DNA from: Flemingiibacterium sp045534235
GTDB taxonomy: Bacteria; Bacillota; Clostridia; Oscillospirales; CAG-272
Direction: 5' to 3'
Length of the DNA stretch: 7,294 bases
Assembly (NCBI GenBank): GCA_045534235.1
Contig: JAZSJI010000080.1
Coordinates: 1 to 7,294 of the forward strand
The position numbers and the translations under genes are program-made. Positions within the stretch are counted from its first letter, which is position 1. The number at the start of each line of letters is the position of its first letter. Positions 1-5,945 of the stretch are shown here, piece by piece. The notes below the pieces were generated by a model. That model saw only the letters and a program-made list of their open reading frames with translations, made no database searches and was not told the origin of the DNA.

Positions 1-186
1 AAGCCACGACATAAAATCGGAGAACATATGATGGTTTTTCGACTCCGTATTTTCCCAATATTCGCAAAGCGTGGTCGCGCCACACTCGATCCAATATTTG
101 TATCCGGGATAGCCGTCAACGTTGATGATCTTGTAGGCGTAATCGGAAAGACCGCAAATATCGAGCGCGTAATAGAGTCTGCGAAG
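1..186 (-). pseudogene. Continuation of the GH78 rhamnosidase frame beyond the TGA, running off the window
   Basis: Directly after the TGA the same reading frame stays open for 62 codons to the window edge. It reads as ordinary GH78 catalytic domain: LRRLYYALDICGLSDYAY, then a YPGYKYWIECGATTLCEYW stretch, then NHHMFSDFMSWL. In GH78 proteins this segment follows the Thr/Cys-Gly-Ile-Leu-Gly strand. The Glu of GATTxxE (codon 61-63) aligns with the general base, E841 in Bacillus RhaB and E895 in Streptomyces SaRha78A (family knowledge from memory). The preceding residues end CGIL, so the TGA replaces the family glycine, and one G-to-T change (GGA to TGA) explains it. No start codon with a ribosome binding site is visible here, so this part is unlikely to be made as a separate protein. 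It is either the tail of a nonsense-mutated gene or of an intact gene with a base-call error. Confidence 0.85.
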
Positions 187-1935
187 TCACAGGATACCGC
201 AGGTATGATGAAAATTCTTTTCCTCGACCAGCTCCTTGAGCTGCAATTTCAGCGGCTCAAGCTCGTCGTAAATTCCGTGGTAGATGAACATAGCCACGGG
301 CGCCTGATTGTGTACCTTACATCTGCCGTTTTCATCAATATATGTCTTGATTGTAAAACGCTTTTGCTCCTCGGCGAGCGCTTTGTAGTATTCCTCGCCG
401 TCAGCGTCTCCTGCCACGCGCGCCGCAAGCTCGGTAATTCTGTAGAACATATACTCAAGCGCGGCGTTGGTAATCATTCTGTCGAAAACATACTTATCTC
501 CGGGCGGCGTCCAATCGCGGAGTCCGAAATCAAGTAATCCGTCTGCATTCTTCCTGCGTCTTATGTAGGCGAGATAACGCTTGAAATAAGGCAGCGCGCT
601 GATAAGATGCTCCGCTTTACCCGTATGCAGATACAGGCGGTACGGTACCTCAAACAGCACCGCATCACACACCGGGCCGTCGCCAAACCAATCGAGCGTC
701 CATCCGAGCGACGGTACGAGCGAGAGCATCGATCCGTCGGAAAAAACGGCATCGTAGATATCCTGAACGTATTTCTTCATGAAATCGAGCATATCAAACG
801 TAGTCAAAAACTGCTCCGTCGACGATGCCACGTCGTTAGCCCAGCCCATTTTTTCACGTGTTGGGCAGTCTGTGATGGTGTTGATGAAATTGGAGTAGGA
901 CGCCATAACGCCCATTTTGAAAAGCTTGTTGAGCGCCTCGTTTGAGCATTCAAACGTAGTTTTTTGCTTTATCGCCTGATGAACGAAAACGCCGCAGATC
1001 TCGAAATCGTCAATATCGCGGATTCCCTCGACCTCAAGATATCTGAAGCCGTGGTATGCGAACTTCGGCGACCAATTGAATCTTTTTCCCGAGCAGATAA
1101 ATCTGTCAACCAAGTACGGTACATCTATAGTCTTGGGAGCGCAATTGTTGTAGTTGAGCGAGAAATCCTCGTAAACGTCCTCGGCGTGACGGATGATCAG
1201 CTCATCGCCCTTGTTTCCCGTAACGGTGATATTTTCGTAGCCTGCTATATTCTGTCCGAGATCGAAAACGTACTTGTTCTCGCCCGTTTTGTGAACCGAA
1301 ACAGGATAATATCTTTCAAACTCACGAACAGCCTCGCAAGGACACTCGCGAAACACGCCCATAGGATACATCGAGTCGCGCTTGGCGTTTTTCCACTCGG
1401 AATCGTCATACTCCGCCGTGTTCCAATTCTCCTCATAGAGATTTGCGTCGAAATACTCACCACTTCGGAACTGATTGAATATAGTTGCGCTCTCGGGCTT
1501 ACACTTCCAGCTATTGTCGGAAACGAGCACCGTTTCGCCGTCTATCTCAAGGCGAAGGATGAATTTCGGCAAATCGCGGTGCTGACACTGATCGTGCCCC
1601 CAACCAAGCGGAAGACTCTCGTTATAGAATCCGTTTCCGCAGTTGACCGCAAAAATATTTTCACCTTTTCTTAAAAGGTGTGAAACGTCGTACACGTTGT
1701 ACCACAAAGTTTTTCTGTAGTCGCTGACGGGGGCGGTAAACAGATCCTCCGAAACCTTTTCGCCGTTTATATAGTAGTACGCGATTCCAAGGCCGCAGAC
1801 GTAAAGCTTTGCGTTTTCTGTCTTATCAAGCACTGCCTTTTTTCTAAAGAGCGGTGAATAATCTCGCAGAGAATATTCGCGCTCGAACTTTACGTCGGGC
1901 TTTATAAATATGGCATAGTCAAATACGTTTTCCAT
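187..1935 (-). CDS. GH78 family alpha-L-rhamnosidase, cut short by an in-frame TGA
   Basis: This gene encodes a glycoside hydrolase family 78 enzyme, which releases terminal alpha-L-rhamnose from oligosaccharides or plant glycosides by an inverting mechanism. Residues about 35-185 form the N-terminal beta-sandwich (Bac_rhamnosid_N type, with GEYFDAN at 159-165). Residues 205-305 form the second beta domain (FDLGQNIAG at 224-232, FAYHGFRYLEVEG at 292-304). The (alpha/alpha)6 catalytic domain begins near 325. The motif DCPTREKMGWAND carries D356, E361 and D368, with the spacing of the D/E/D active-site residues known in Bacillus RhaB, E361 being the likely general acid. I start at the ATG at 1935 because GGAGA lies 5 nt upstream; a TTG at 1947 would sit on that site. 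There is no signal peptide, so the enzyme is probably cytoplasmic. The frame stops at TGA 187-189 after 582 residues, before the C-terminal part of the catalytic domain, so this product as read would probably be inactive. The family assignment is very secure. Confidence 0.93.
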   Translation of the reverse strand: MENVFDYAIFIKPDVKFEREYSLRDYSPLFRKKAVLDKTENAKLYVCGLGIAYYYINGEKVSEDLFTAPVSDYRKTLWYNVYDVSHLLRKGENIFAVNCGNGFYNESLPLGWGHDQCQHRDLPKFILRLEIDGETVLVSDNSWKCKPESATIFNQFRSGEYFDANLYEENWNTAEYDDSEWKNAKRDSMYPMGVFRECPCEAVREFERYYPVSVHKTGENKYVFDLGQNIAGYENITVTGNKGDELIIRHAEDVYEDFSLNYNNCAPKTIDVPYLVDRFICSGKRFNWSPKFAYHGFRYLEVEGIRDIDDFEICGVFVHQAIKQKTTFECSNEALNKLFKMGVMASYSNFINTITDCPTREKMGWANDVASSTEQFLTTFDMLDFMKKYVQDIYDAVFSDGSMLSLVPSLGWTLDWFGDGPVCDAVLFEVPYRLYLHTGKAEHLISALPYFKRYLAYIRRRKNADGLLDFGLRDWTPPGDKYVFDRMITNAALEYMFYRITELAARVAGDADGEEYYKALAEEQKRFTIKTYIDENGRCKVHNQAPVAMFIYHGIYDELEPLKLQLKELVEEKNFHHTCGIL

Positions 1936-1940
1936 TGCAA

Positions 1941-1945
1941 TCTCC
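1941..1945 (-). promoter_or_regulatory. Ribosome binding site of the rhamnosidase gene
   Basis: GGAGA lies 5 nt before the ATG at 1935. It overlaps the alternative in-frame TTG at 1947-1945, which rules that TTG out as a start. The 39-bp gap to the preceding small ORF contains no evident promoter or terminator, so the rhamnosidase is probably co-transcribed with the genes upstream of it. Confidence 0.8.
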
Positions 1946-1974
1946 AAATGTACGTGTAATTTTTACAGTGATAA

Positions 1975-2226
1975 TCAGTCCTCGGGCTTAACCTCAAGCT
2001 TTAGCGGATAATCGCCTAGCTTGTTTACCTTAAAGCCGTTCTTCTTGTATTCCTCATAGTCAAACGCCACAAGCTCGTCGATAGAAAGCTTGTGAAACCC
2101 GTAAAAGCTCTTCCACCACTCGTAGTCCGTGACAAGCTCCGAGCTAAGATACGGTAATTTATTTGTTATACTCGTGAGAAAAGAGAAACGGATTTTTTCG
2201 CAATCTCGCAAGCATATTGTCAGCAT
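1975..2226 (-). CDS. Small protein of unknown function (83 aa)
   Basis: I do not recognise this protein. The ORF starts at an ATG one nucleotide after the TAA of the DUF4838 gene and ends at a TGA 39 bp before the rhamnosidase start, so it fits as an operon member. The ribosome binding site is weak (GGTGGA about 9 nt upstream). The first 25 residues are Cys- and Leu-rich and have little protein character. The rest looks coding: it is rich in aromatic and charged residues, with DYEWWKSFYGFHKL, ELVAFDYEEYKKNGFKV and a charged tail KLEVKPED. There is no signal peptide, membrane segment or catalytic motif that I can name. The frame also extends upstream inside the DUF4838 gene (to 2268) without a ribosome binding site. 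It could be a genuine small subunit or the surviving C-terminal end of a larger decayed gene. Confidence 0.5.
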   Translation of the reverse strand: MLTICLRDCEKIRFSFLTSITNKLPYLSSELVTDYEWWKSFYGFHKLSIDELVAFDYEEYKKNGFKVNKLGDYPLKLEVKPED

Positions 2227-2227
2227 T

Positions 2228-4156
2228 TTACAGATCCACCGCGTCGGTGGCTCTATTCGAGTACACACGCTTTATCCAACGCTGATATACCTCGTCAAAG
2301 AGGCAGTTGTCAAACACTGTGTGTATCTCAGGCTCGAGTGAAAAGTGGAACTCGGTAAACGCTTTGGTCTGTTCCTCGATCTTCGACTCATCTCCGAGCG
2401 AATAGCGACGGATAAGCTCGGCGTACATCTTGCAAATGTCCGCGTGATACCAAAGGTATTTCCACGAAGCATTGCTATCCTTTTTCGCGTCGATATGCGT
2501 TGACTTGAACTCATCCACGAGCGCGTCAACTGCGTCCATACGCGCAGTCGCTGTTTTGAGTGCCGCAGGATTTTCGTTACGCATAAACTTCGCGTCAAAC
2601 AGCTCCGAAATTTTCGCAAGGTACGCTTCAACAGCAGGGCCGTTCTCGCCGAACATATCGGCATAGTATTCGCGCGAGATGTCCTCAAATCGCGAATTCT
2701 TGTCCCAAAGTCCGCGAGCCATAGCATACATCGGAAGCGCGGTCGGGAGAGCTTGACGCATTTCCTGACAGCTGAGGTATCCCGCAAATCCAAGCTGATC
2801 GAGCGTAGTCACGTCGCGGTGGAGTGTTTTCGCGCAGGATGTGTAGCCGGGGTCAAGGAAGTGATCCCACATAAGATGGTAGTCGAATATCTGGGATTCG
2901 CATTTTACAAGCTCGCGCCATTCGTCAAGAAGCGCCATATTGAGCCCAAGCTCGCGAGGAAGCTTGACTTTGTTTGTTACAAACGGCGGTATTTCTACGT
3001 TTTCTTCCATTGGTGTATCCACGAATGCTGCGGAATACGTGCGTGTTATGGGCGCGAATTGGAAGATAAAGCGCTCGGGATTGTTAAGGCGCGCCTTTAT
3101 AGGTGCCCACATAAGGTCAACGTATGCCTCATACTGAAGAATTACGTCAAGACCTGCCTCGGTGAGCTGCTTGTCCATCTCGTTGAGAATCTCCACGTAC
3201 CAATCGGACGGGCGCAACTTGGTGCACTCGTCGCATTCGCAGAAGTTGTTAACTCCGTCCGCAAGGGAAATGCAAAGCACATCGATATACGGATTTTCCT
3301 TGCAGTATTTTACAACGGCCTCTGCCATCAAGCGTTTCACCTTTGGATTTGAGTAGCAAAGCTGAGTCGAATTGATTCCTCCTCTGAATTTGCGCTTGCC
3401 GTCGATCATTGCAAAGCATTGTCTAAGTTCAGGCGTGAGAAGGGGAGAATTTTCATCAGCAAATGACACGTCAAGGCCAAACGCGAGTGCGGTAAAGCCG
3501 TGACCTACTGCGAAATAGAGCAGTCCGCGCTTTATGATCTCCTCGTCAAAGCGCGCCTTTATACGGTGCGCATCTTCAAGGGTGATCGGCTCGGGAGAGA
3601 GAAACGGATTATGCTGATGAGAGTACCAACGGTTAAAGAAGGGGAACGGCGTAAAGAACTGAACGTAGTATTCGTTGAGTCCGACGCGCGGCATCCACTC
3701 GACCATATTGAAAATGTGCTCGTAGTTAAGCGCGCCCTCGACAACGATACCCCTATGTCTGTATGACGGAACTTCTTGTATTCTTACAGTTAGGCTTTCT
3801 GCAGTGAGCGGCTTTTTTGGTATGATCTCGCCGTCAGCGCCAGGGCGCACCCACGCGCAACCAAGCGCACGAAGGAAGCGATAAGCTGCGATAAGCACGG
3901 CTCGTTCGTTTGCGCCCGTGATAATACCGGTACCGTCCTTTACGTCAATTAAAATTTCGTCGTCAAAGCGTGAATACGCAATTCGGTCAGCGCGTCCAAC
4001 CCATAGCACGTTGGTAATTGACGGATCGTACTCACCGTACGTGCGCTGGTCAATAAGCAACCGTCCGTCGATCGCTTTCAGACAGCGAGCAAGTTCGTCG
4101 ATTGCATAGTTTACCGTTTTGTTATTGTCGATCTTGGCGAGTGTGATAGTGGTCAT
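2228..4156 (-). CDS. DUF4838 family glycoside hydrolase-like protein
   Basis: This is a 642-residue protein of the DUF4838 type, built like GH67 alpha-glucuronidases and GH20 hexosaminidases: a small alpha/beta N-terminal domain followed by a (beta/alpha)8 barrel. The N-terminal domain (about 1-125) has the hallmark stretch GANERAVLIAAYRFLRALGC at 81-100, then a WVRPGADGEIIP end. The barrel begins near 130 (PSYRHRGIVVEG). The family motif is at 298-311, LADGVNNFCECDEC, with D300 and three cysteines C306, C308 and C311; it is followed by W319 and helix-forming residues. A helical C-terminal region (about 480-630) completes it. Substrate and activity are not known for most of the family; a retaining or substrate-assisted glycosidase role on acidic or N-acetylated sugars is only inference. 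There is no signal peptide. The start at 4156 is chosen because GGAGGA lies 4 nt upstream; an in-frame GTG at 4168 overlaps that site's upstream edge. The gene has its own likely promoter. Confidence 0.85.
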   Translation of the reverse strand: MTTITLAKIDNNKTVNYAIDELARCLKAIDGRLLIDQRTYGEYDPSITNVLWVGRADRIAYSRFDDEILIDVKDGTGIITGANERAVLIAAYRFLRALGCAWVRPGADGEIIPKKPLTAESLTVRIQEVPSYRHRGIVVEGALNYEHIFNMVEWMPRVGLNEYYVQFFTPFPFFNRWYSHQHNPFLSPEPITLEDAHRIKARFDEEIIKRGLLYFAVGHGFTALAFGLDVSFADENSPLLTPELRQCFAMIDGKRKFRGGINSTQLCYSNPKVKRLMAEAVVKYCKENPYIDVLCISLADGVNNFCECDECTKLRPSDWYVEILNEMDKQLTEAGLDVILQYEAYVDLMWAPIKARLNNPERFIFQFAPITRTYSAAFVDTPMEENVEIPPFVTNKVKLPRELGLNMALLDEWRELVKCESQIFDYHLMWDHFLDPGYTSCAKTLHRDVTTLDQLGFAGYLSCQEMRQALPTALPMYAMARGLWDKNSRFEDISREYYADMFGENGPAVEAYLAKISELFDAKFMRNENPAALKTATARMDAVDALVDEFKSTHIDAKKDSNASWKYLWYHADICKMYAELIRRYSLGDESKIEEQTKAFTEFHFSLEPEIHTVFDNCLFDEVYQRWIKRVYSNRATDAVDL

Positions 4157-4160
4157 ATAT

Positions 4161-4166
4161 TCCTCC
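4161..4166 (-). promoter_or_regulatory. Ribosome binding site of the DUF4838 gene
   Basis: GGAGGA lies 4 nt before the ATG at 4156. It fixes the start there and excludes the GTG at 4168, which would lie ahead of the site. Confidence 0.85.
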
Positions 4167-4198
4167 ACAGAAATTGATGCCTTTGATACGTTAAAGAC

Positions 4199-4227
4199 AG
4201 TTTACACCTTTTAAGCTTGAAAGTCAA
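4199..4227 (-). promoter_or_regulatory. Probable sigma-A promoter upstream of the DUF4838 gene
   Basis: On the minus strand, TTGACT (4227-4222) and TAAACT (4204-4199) are separated by exactly 17 nt, close to the vegetative consensus. Transcription would begin near 4192, giving a leader of about 36 nt before the ATG at 4156. The -35 box lies within a short perfect inverted repeat (arms 4216-4220 and 4224-4228), a possible but weak operator. This suggests that the DUF4838, small-ORF and rhamnosidase genes can be expressed separately from the three genes upstream. Confidence 0.6.
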
Positions 4228-4281
4228 GTGACAAATCGCCTGTAATTATGGAGCAATCAACCGCGCATATAAAGCGGCAGA

Positions 4282-5133
4282 TTATATATTCCGAAGAACA
4301 CCCTCAATGAACACCTTTGCGCCTGAAATATCCTTCAGTCTGTCTGCGCCCGCCTCACGCTCAATGGTGAGATATCCGTCGTAGCCAATACGCTTCAAAG
4401 CGGCGAGGTAAGCAGGGTAGTCAACGTCGCCCGTGCCGACTGCGACCTCCTTGAAGTAGTCTGCCGCGTTGAGCCCCTCAATACCGCCAACTGCAAAGCT
4501 GTCGTAAATTATTTTGGGATCGGTGCGCACAAGCATTTTGCCGTCCTTTATATGGGTGTGAATTATGTAAGGTGCAAGAATTTCAACAGCCTCGACGGGG
4601 TCTTGACCTGTAACCATAACGAAATTGGCGGGATCGAGATTTACGCCGACTCCGCCGTCGGTATCCTTTATGAATGTGCAAAGCGTTTTCGCACTTTCGG
4701 GACCGGTTTCAATGGCAAGTGTTACGCCGCGGCTTTTTGCGTAAAGTCCGCAGACGCCGAGTGCTTCAAGCATAACGCCGTAGCGCTCCTCGTTTTTATC
4801 ATCGGGAATGACACCGATGTGAGTGGTGACAACAGCGGTTTCGAAATCCTCGGCTAAATCAATGATGCGCTTTGTTTTTTCAATTCTGAGCGGATTGTAT
4901 GCCGCGATCTGATAGCCGTAACCGCCCATATCTCCGCACAAAGCACTTACTTCAAGCCCGTTGTCCAAAAGTAGCTTTTTATATTTGGCGCGCGCCGCCT
5001 TGTTAAGCTCGTCAGCGGAGAAAACGCCTTCGGTTGCGTATATTTGAACTCCACTAAAGCCAAGCTCTGCGGCACGCTCAATTCCTATGTCAACGCCTTC
5101 CTTAAAGCAGTCTGTAATTACACCTAATTTCAT
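4282..5133 (-). CDS. Sugar phosphate isomerase/epimerase-like TIM barrel protein (AP endonuclease 2 / xylose isomerase-like fold)
   Basis: This is a 283-residue protein of the PF01261 fold, which includes D-tagatose 3-epimerase, IolE/IolI and the catalytic subunit of C-glycoside deglycosidases. It starts MKLGVITDCF, with a first-strand pattern typical of the family. The divalent-metal ligands are visible in the expected order: E142 in AIETGP, D167 in NLDPAN, H194 in HTHIKD and E258 in LTIERE. The late GTGDVDYPAYLAALKRIGYDG segment (233-253) is a family signature. The length is normal and the protein should be soluble and cytoplasmic. I choose the ATG at 5133 because GGAGGC lies 4 nt upstream; an ATG at 5145 overlaps the previous gene's stop codon as TAATG but would lie on the ribosome binding site. 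The tight junction implies translational coupling to the upstream oxidoreductase. The exact substrate cannot be read from sequence: it could be a true isomerase, or a 3-keto-glycoside lyase as in DgpC-like enzymes. Confidence 0.88.
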   Translation of the reverse strand: MKLGVITDCFKEGVDIGIERAAELGFSGVQIYATEGVFSADELNKAARAKYKKLLLDNGLEVSALCGDMGGYGYQIAAYNPLRIEKTKRIIDLAEDFETAVVTTHIGVIPDDKNEERYGVMLEALGVCGLYAKSRGVTLAIETGPESAKTLCTFIKDTDGGVGVNLDPANFVMVTGQDPVEAVEILAPYIIHTHIKDGKMLVRTDPKIIYDSFAVGGIEGLNAADYFKEVAVGTGDVDYPAYLAALKRIGYDGYLTIEREAGADRLKDISGAKVFIEGVLRNI

Positions 5134-5137
5134 AAAT

Positions 5138-5143
5138 GCCTCC
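5138..5143 (-). promoter_or_regulatory. Ribosome binding site of the isomerase-like gene
   Basis: GGAGGC lies 4 nt before the ATG at 5133. It overlaps the ATG at 5145, which is therefore part of the signal rather than the start. The site begins 2 nt past the stop codon of the preceding oxidoreductase. Confidence 0.85.
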
Positions 5144-5144
5144 A

Positions 5145-5945
5145 TTATTTTGACAGGAGCTCATCACGGAGTCTGATAACCTCGAGCGTTTGAGCGATGT
5201 CGAATGAAACGGTCTTTTCGTCGAAAAATCTTACGATGTCACAGAGAAGCTTACCGAAAAATTCCGACTCTACTTTTTTGTATATGGGCTTGCCGTCGGC
5301 ATCCTCGCCCGAAATCGAATAGGGAAGCTTCGGCGCATATACGAGTGCAGCCTGCTTGCCGCTTTCGGTGGAAAGATAGCAGATGCGGTGATTGCCTTGG
5401 CAAACGACGCTCGTGTCTGTGATGCTCTCGCCGAGTATCTTTACAGCCATTTCTATCATATGTATACAGTATTCGGGGAAATTTCCGCCGCAGCCCGTTA
5501 TTATTGTATTTTTGCTGTCGGAAAAGGCGGCGAGCTCGTCGGCGTATCTGAGTGCGGAGGTGCTGAAGAACGGCGCGCCGTATTTTTCTGCCAGAGCAAA
5601 TATCTCCTTCGCTTCGTCATAATTTGGCGCAAACGTCTTGTCGATAAACGTCGGCTTGCCGTATTTTAAAACCTCTTTTGCGTACTCCAAGTGCTTTTCG
5701 GGATTGCTTGGCGCAAGAATAATGATAGCGTCGCATTCCGTGCAAAGCTCATCTATGGTTGCACATTTTTTAGTGCCGTAATCAGCACACCATTTGTCGG
5801 TCGTAACTCCGTCCAGCGGTGAGGTGTCAAGCTCCGCCCACACGTGAGTCACCTTATAGTCACTGCCTGCGTCATCTATCCACGCAGGGTAGTTGTTTGC
5901 GTGCCACTCGCTTATGTAATAATCAACAAATCCTATTTTTTTCAT
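5145..5945 (-). CDS. Short Gfo/Idh/MocA-like oxidoreductase, divergent
   Basis: This 266-residue protein resembles Gfo/Idh/MocA dehydrogenases, which oxidise or reduce sugar hydroxyls with NAD(P). An N-terminal Rossmann-like half (1-130) contains DELCTECDAIIILAPSNPEKH (65-85, the usual strand with bound nucleotide) and PTFIDKTFAPNYDEAKEIF (98-116), where IDK stands in for the catalytic EKP. The C-terminal half carries FPEYCIHMIEM (156-166) with H162 in the position of the family's conserved histidine. It is odd in two ways: the glycine-rich GxGxxG loop is absent (the start reads GFVDYYISEWHANNYP), and it is about 70-100 residues shorter than usual. The ATG at 5945 overlaps the TGA of the upstream dehydrogenase as ATGA, with AAGGAGA 10 nt upstream; a TTG at 5954 is too close to that site. 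It may be a dehydrogenase of altered cofactor binding or a non-catalytic partner of its neighbour. Confidence 0.8.
   Translation of the reverse strand: MKKIGFVDYYISEWHANNYPAWIDDAGSDYKVTHVWAELDTSPLDGVTTDKWCADYGTKKCATIDELCTECDAIIILAPSNPEKHLEYAKEVLKYGKPTFIDKTFAPNYDEAKEIFALAEKYGAPFFSTSALRYADELAAFSDSKNTIITGCGGNFPEYCIHMIEMAVKILGESITDTSVVCQGNHRICYLSTESGKQAALVYAPKLPYSISGEDADGKPIYKKVESEFFGKLLCDIVRFFDEKTVSFDIAQTLEVIRLRDELLSK

Noticed and set aside
187..189. Reassigned genetic code with UGA as glycine (as in Gracilibacteria/Absconditabacteria)
   Set aside because: TGA is a convincing stop at 5942-5944, where it overlaps the next start as ATGA, and at 1975-1977. No other internal TGA interrupts the four other main genes, and glycine is otherwise encoded by ordinary GGN codons.
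140..189. Selenocysteine insertion at the TGA
   Set aside because: The family residue here is glycine, not cysteine, and I see no clear stem-loop of SECIS type just downstream on the minus strand.
964..1674. Long open frame on the plus strand (236 codons)
   Set aside because: It is antisense to the rhamnosidase gene, lacks a ribosome binding site and shows no domain-like sequence; it is a by-product of codon usage in the real gene.
2753..3352. Plus-strand open frame of 199 codons opposite the DUF4838 gene
   Set aside because: It is fully antisense to a well-supported gene, with no ribosome binding site and no recognisable protein features.
4261..4277. Possible intrinsic terminator after the isomerase-like gene (CCGC/GCGG arms)
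   Set aside because: The arms are only 4 bp long with a 9-nt loop, and no T-run follows on the minus strand, so it does not meet the pattern of an intrinsic terminator.
5133..5145. Alternative upstream start of the isomerase-like protein (adds MEAF)
   Set aside because: That ATG lies on the GGAGGC ribosome binding site, and homologous proteins begin at the MKLG-type first strand.
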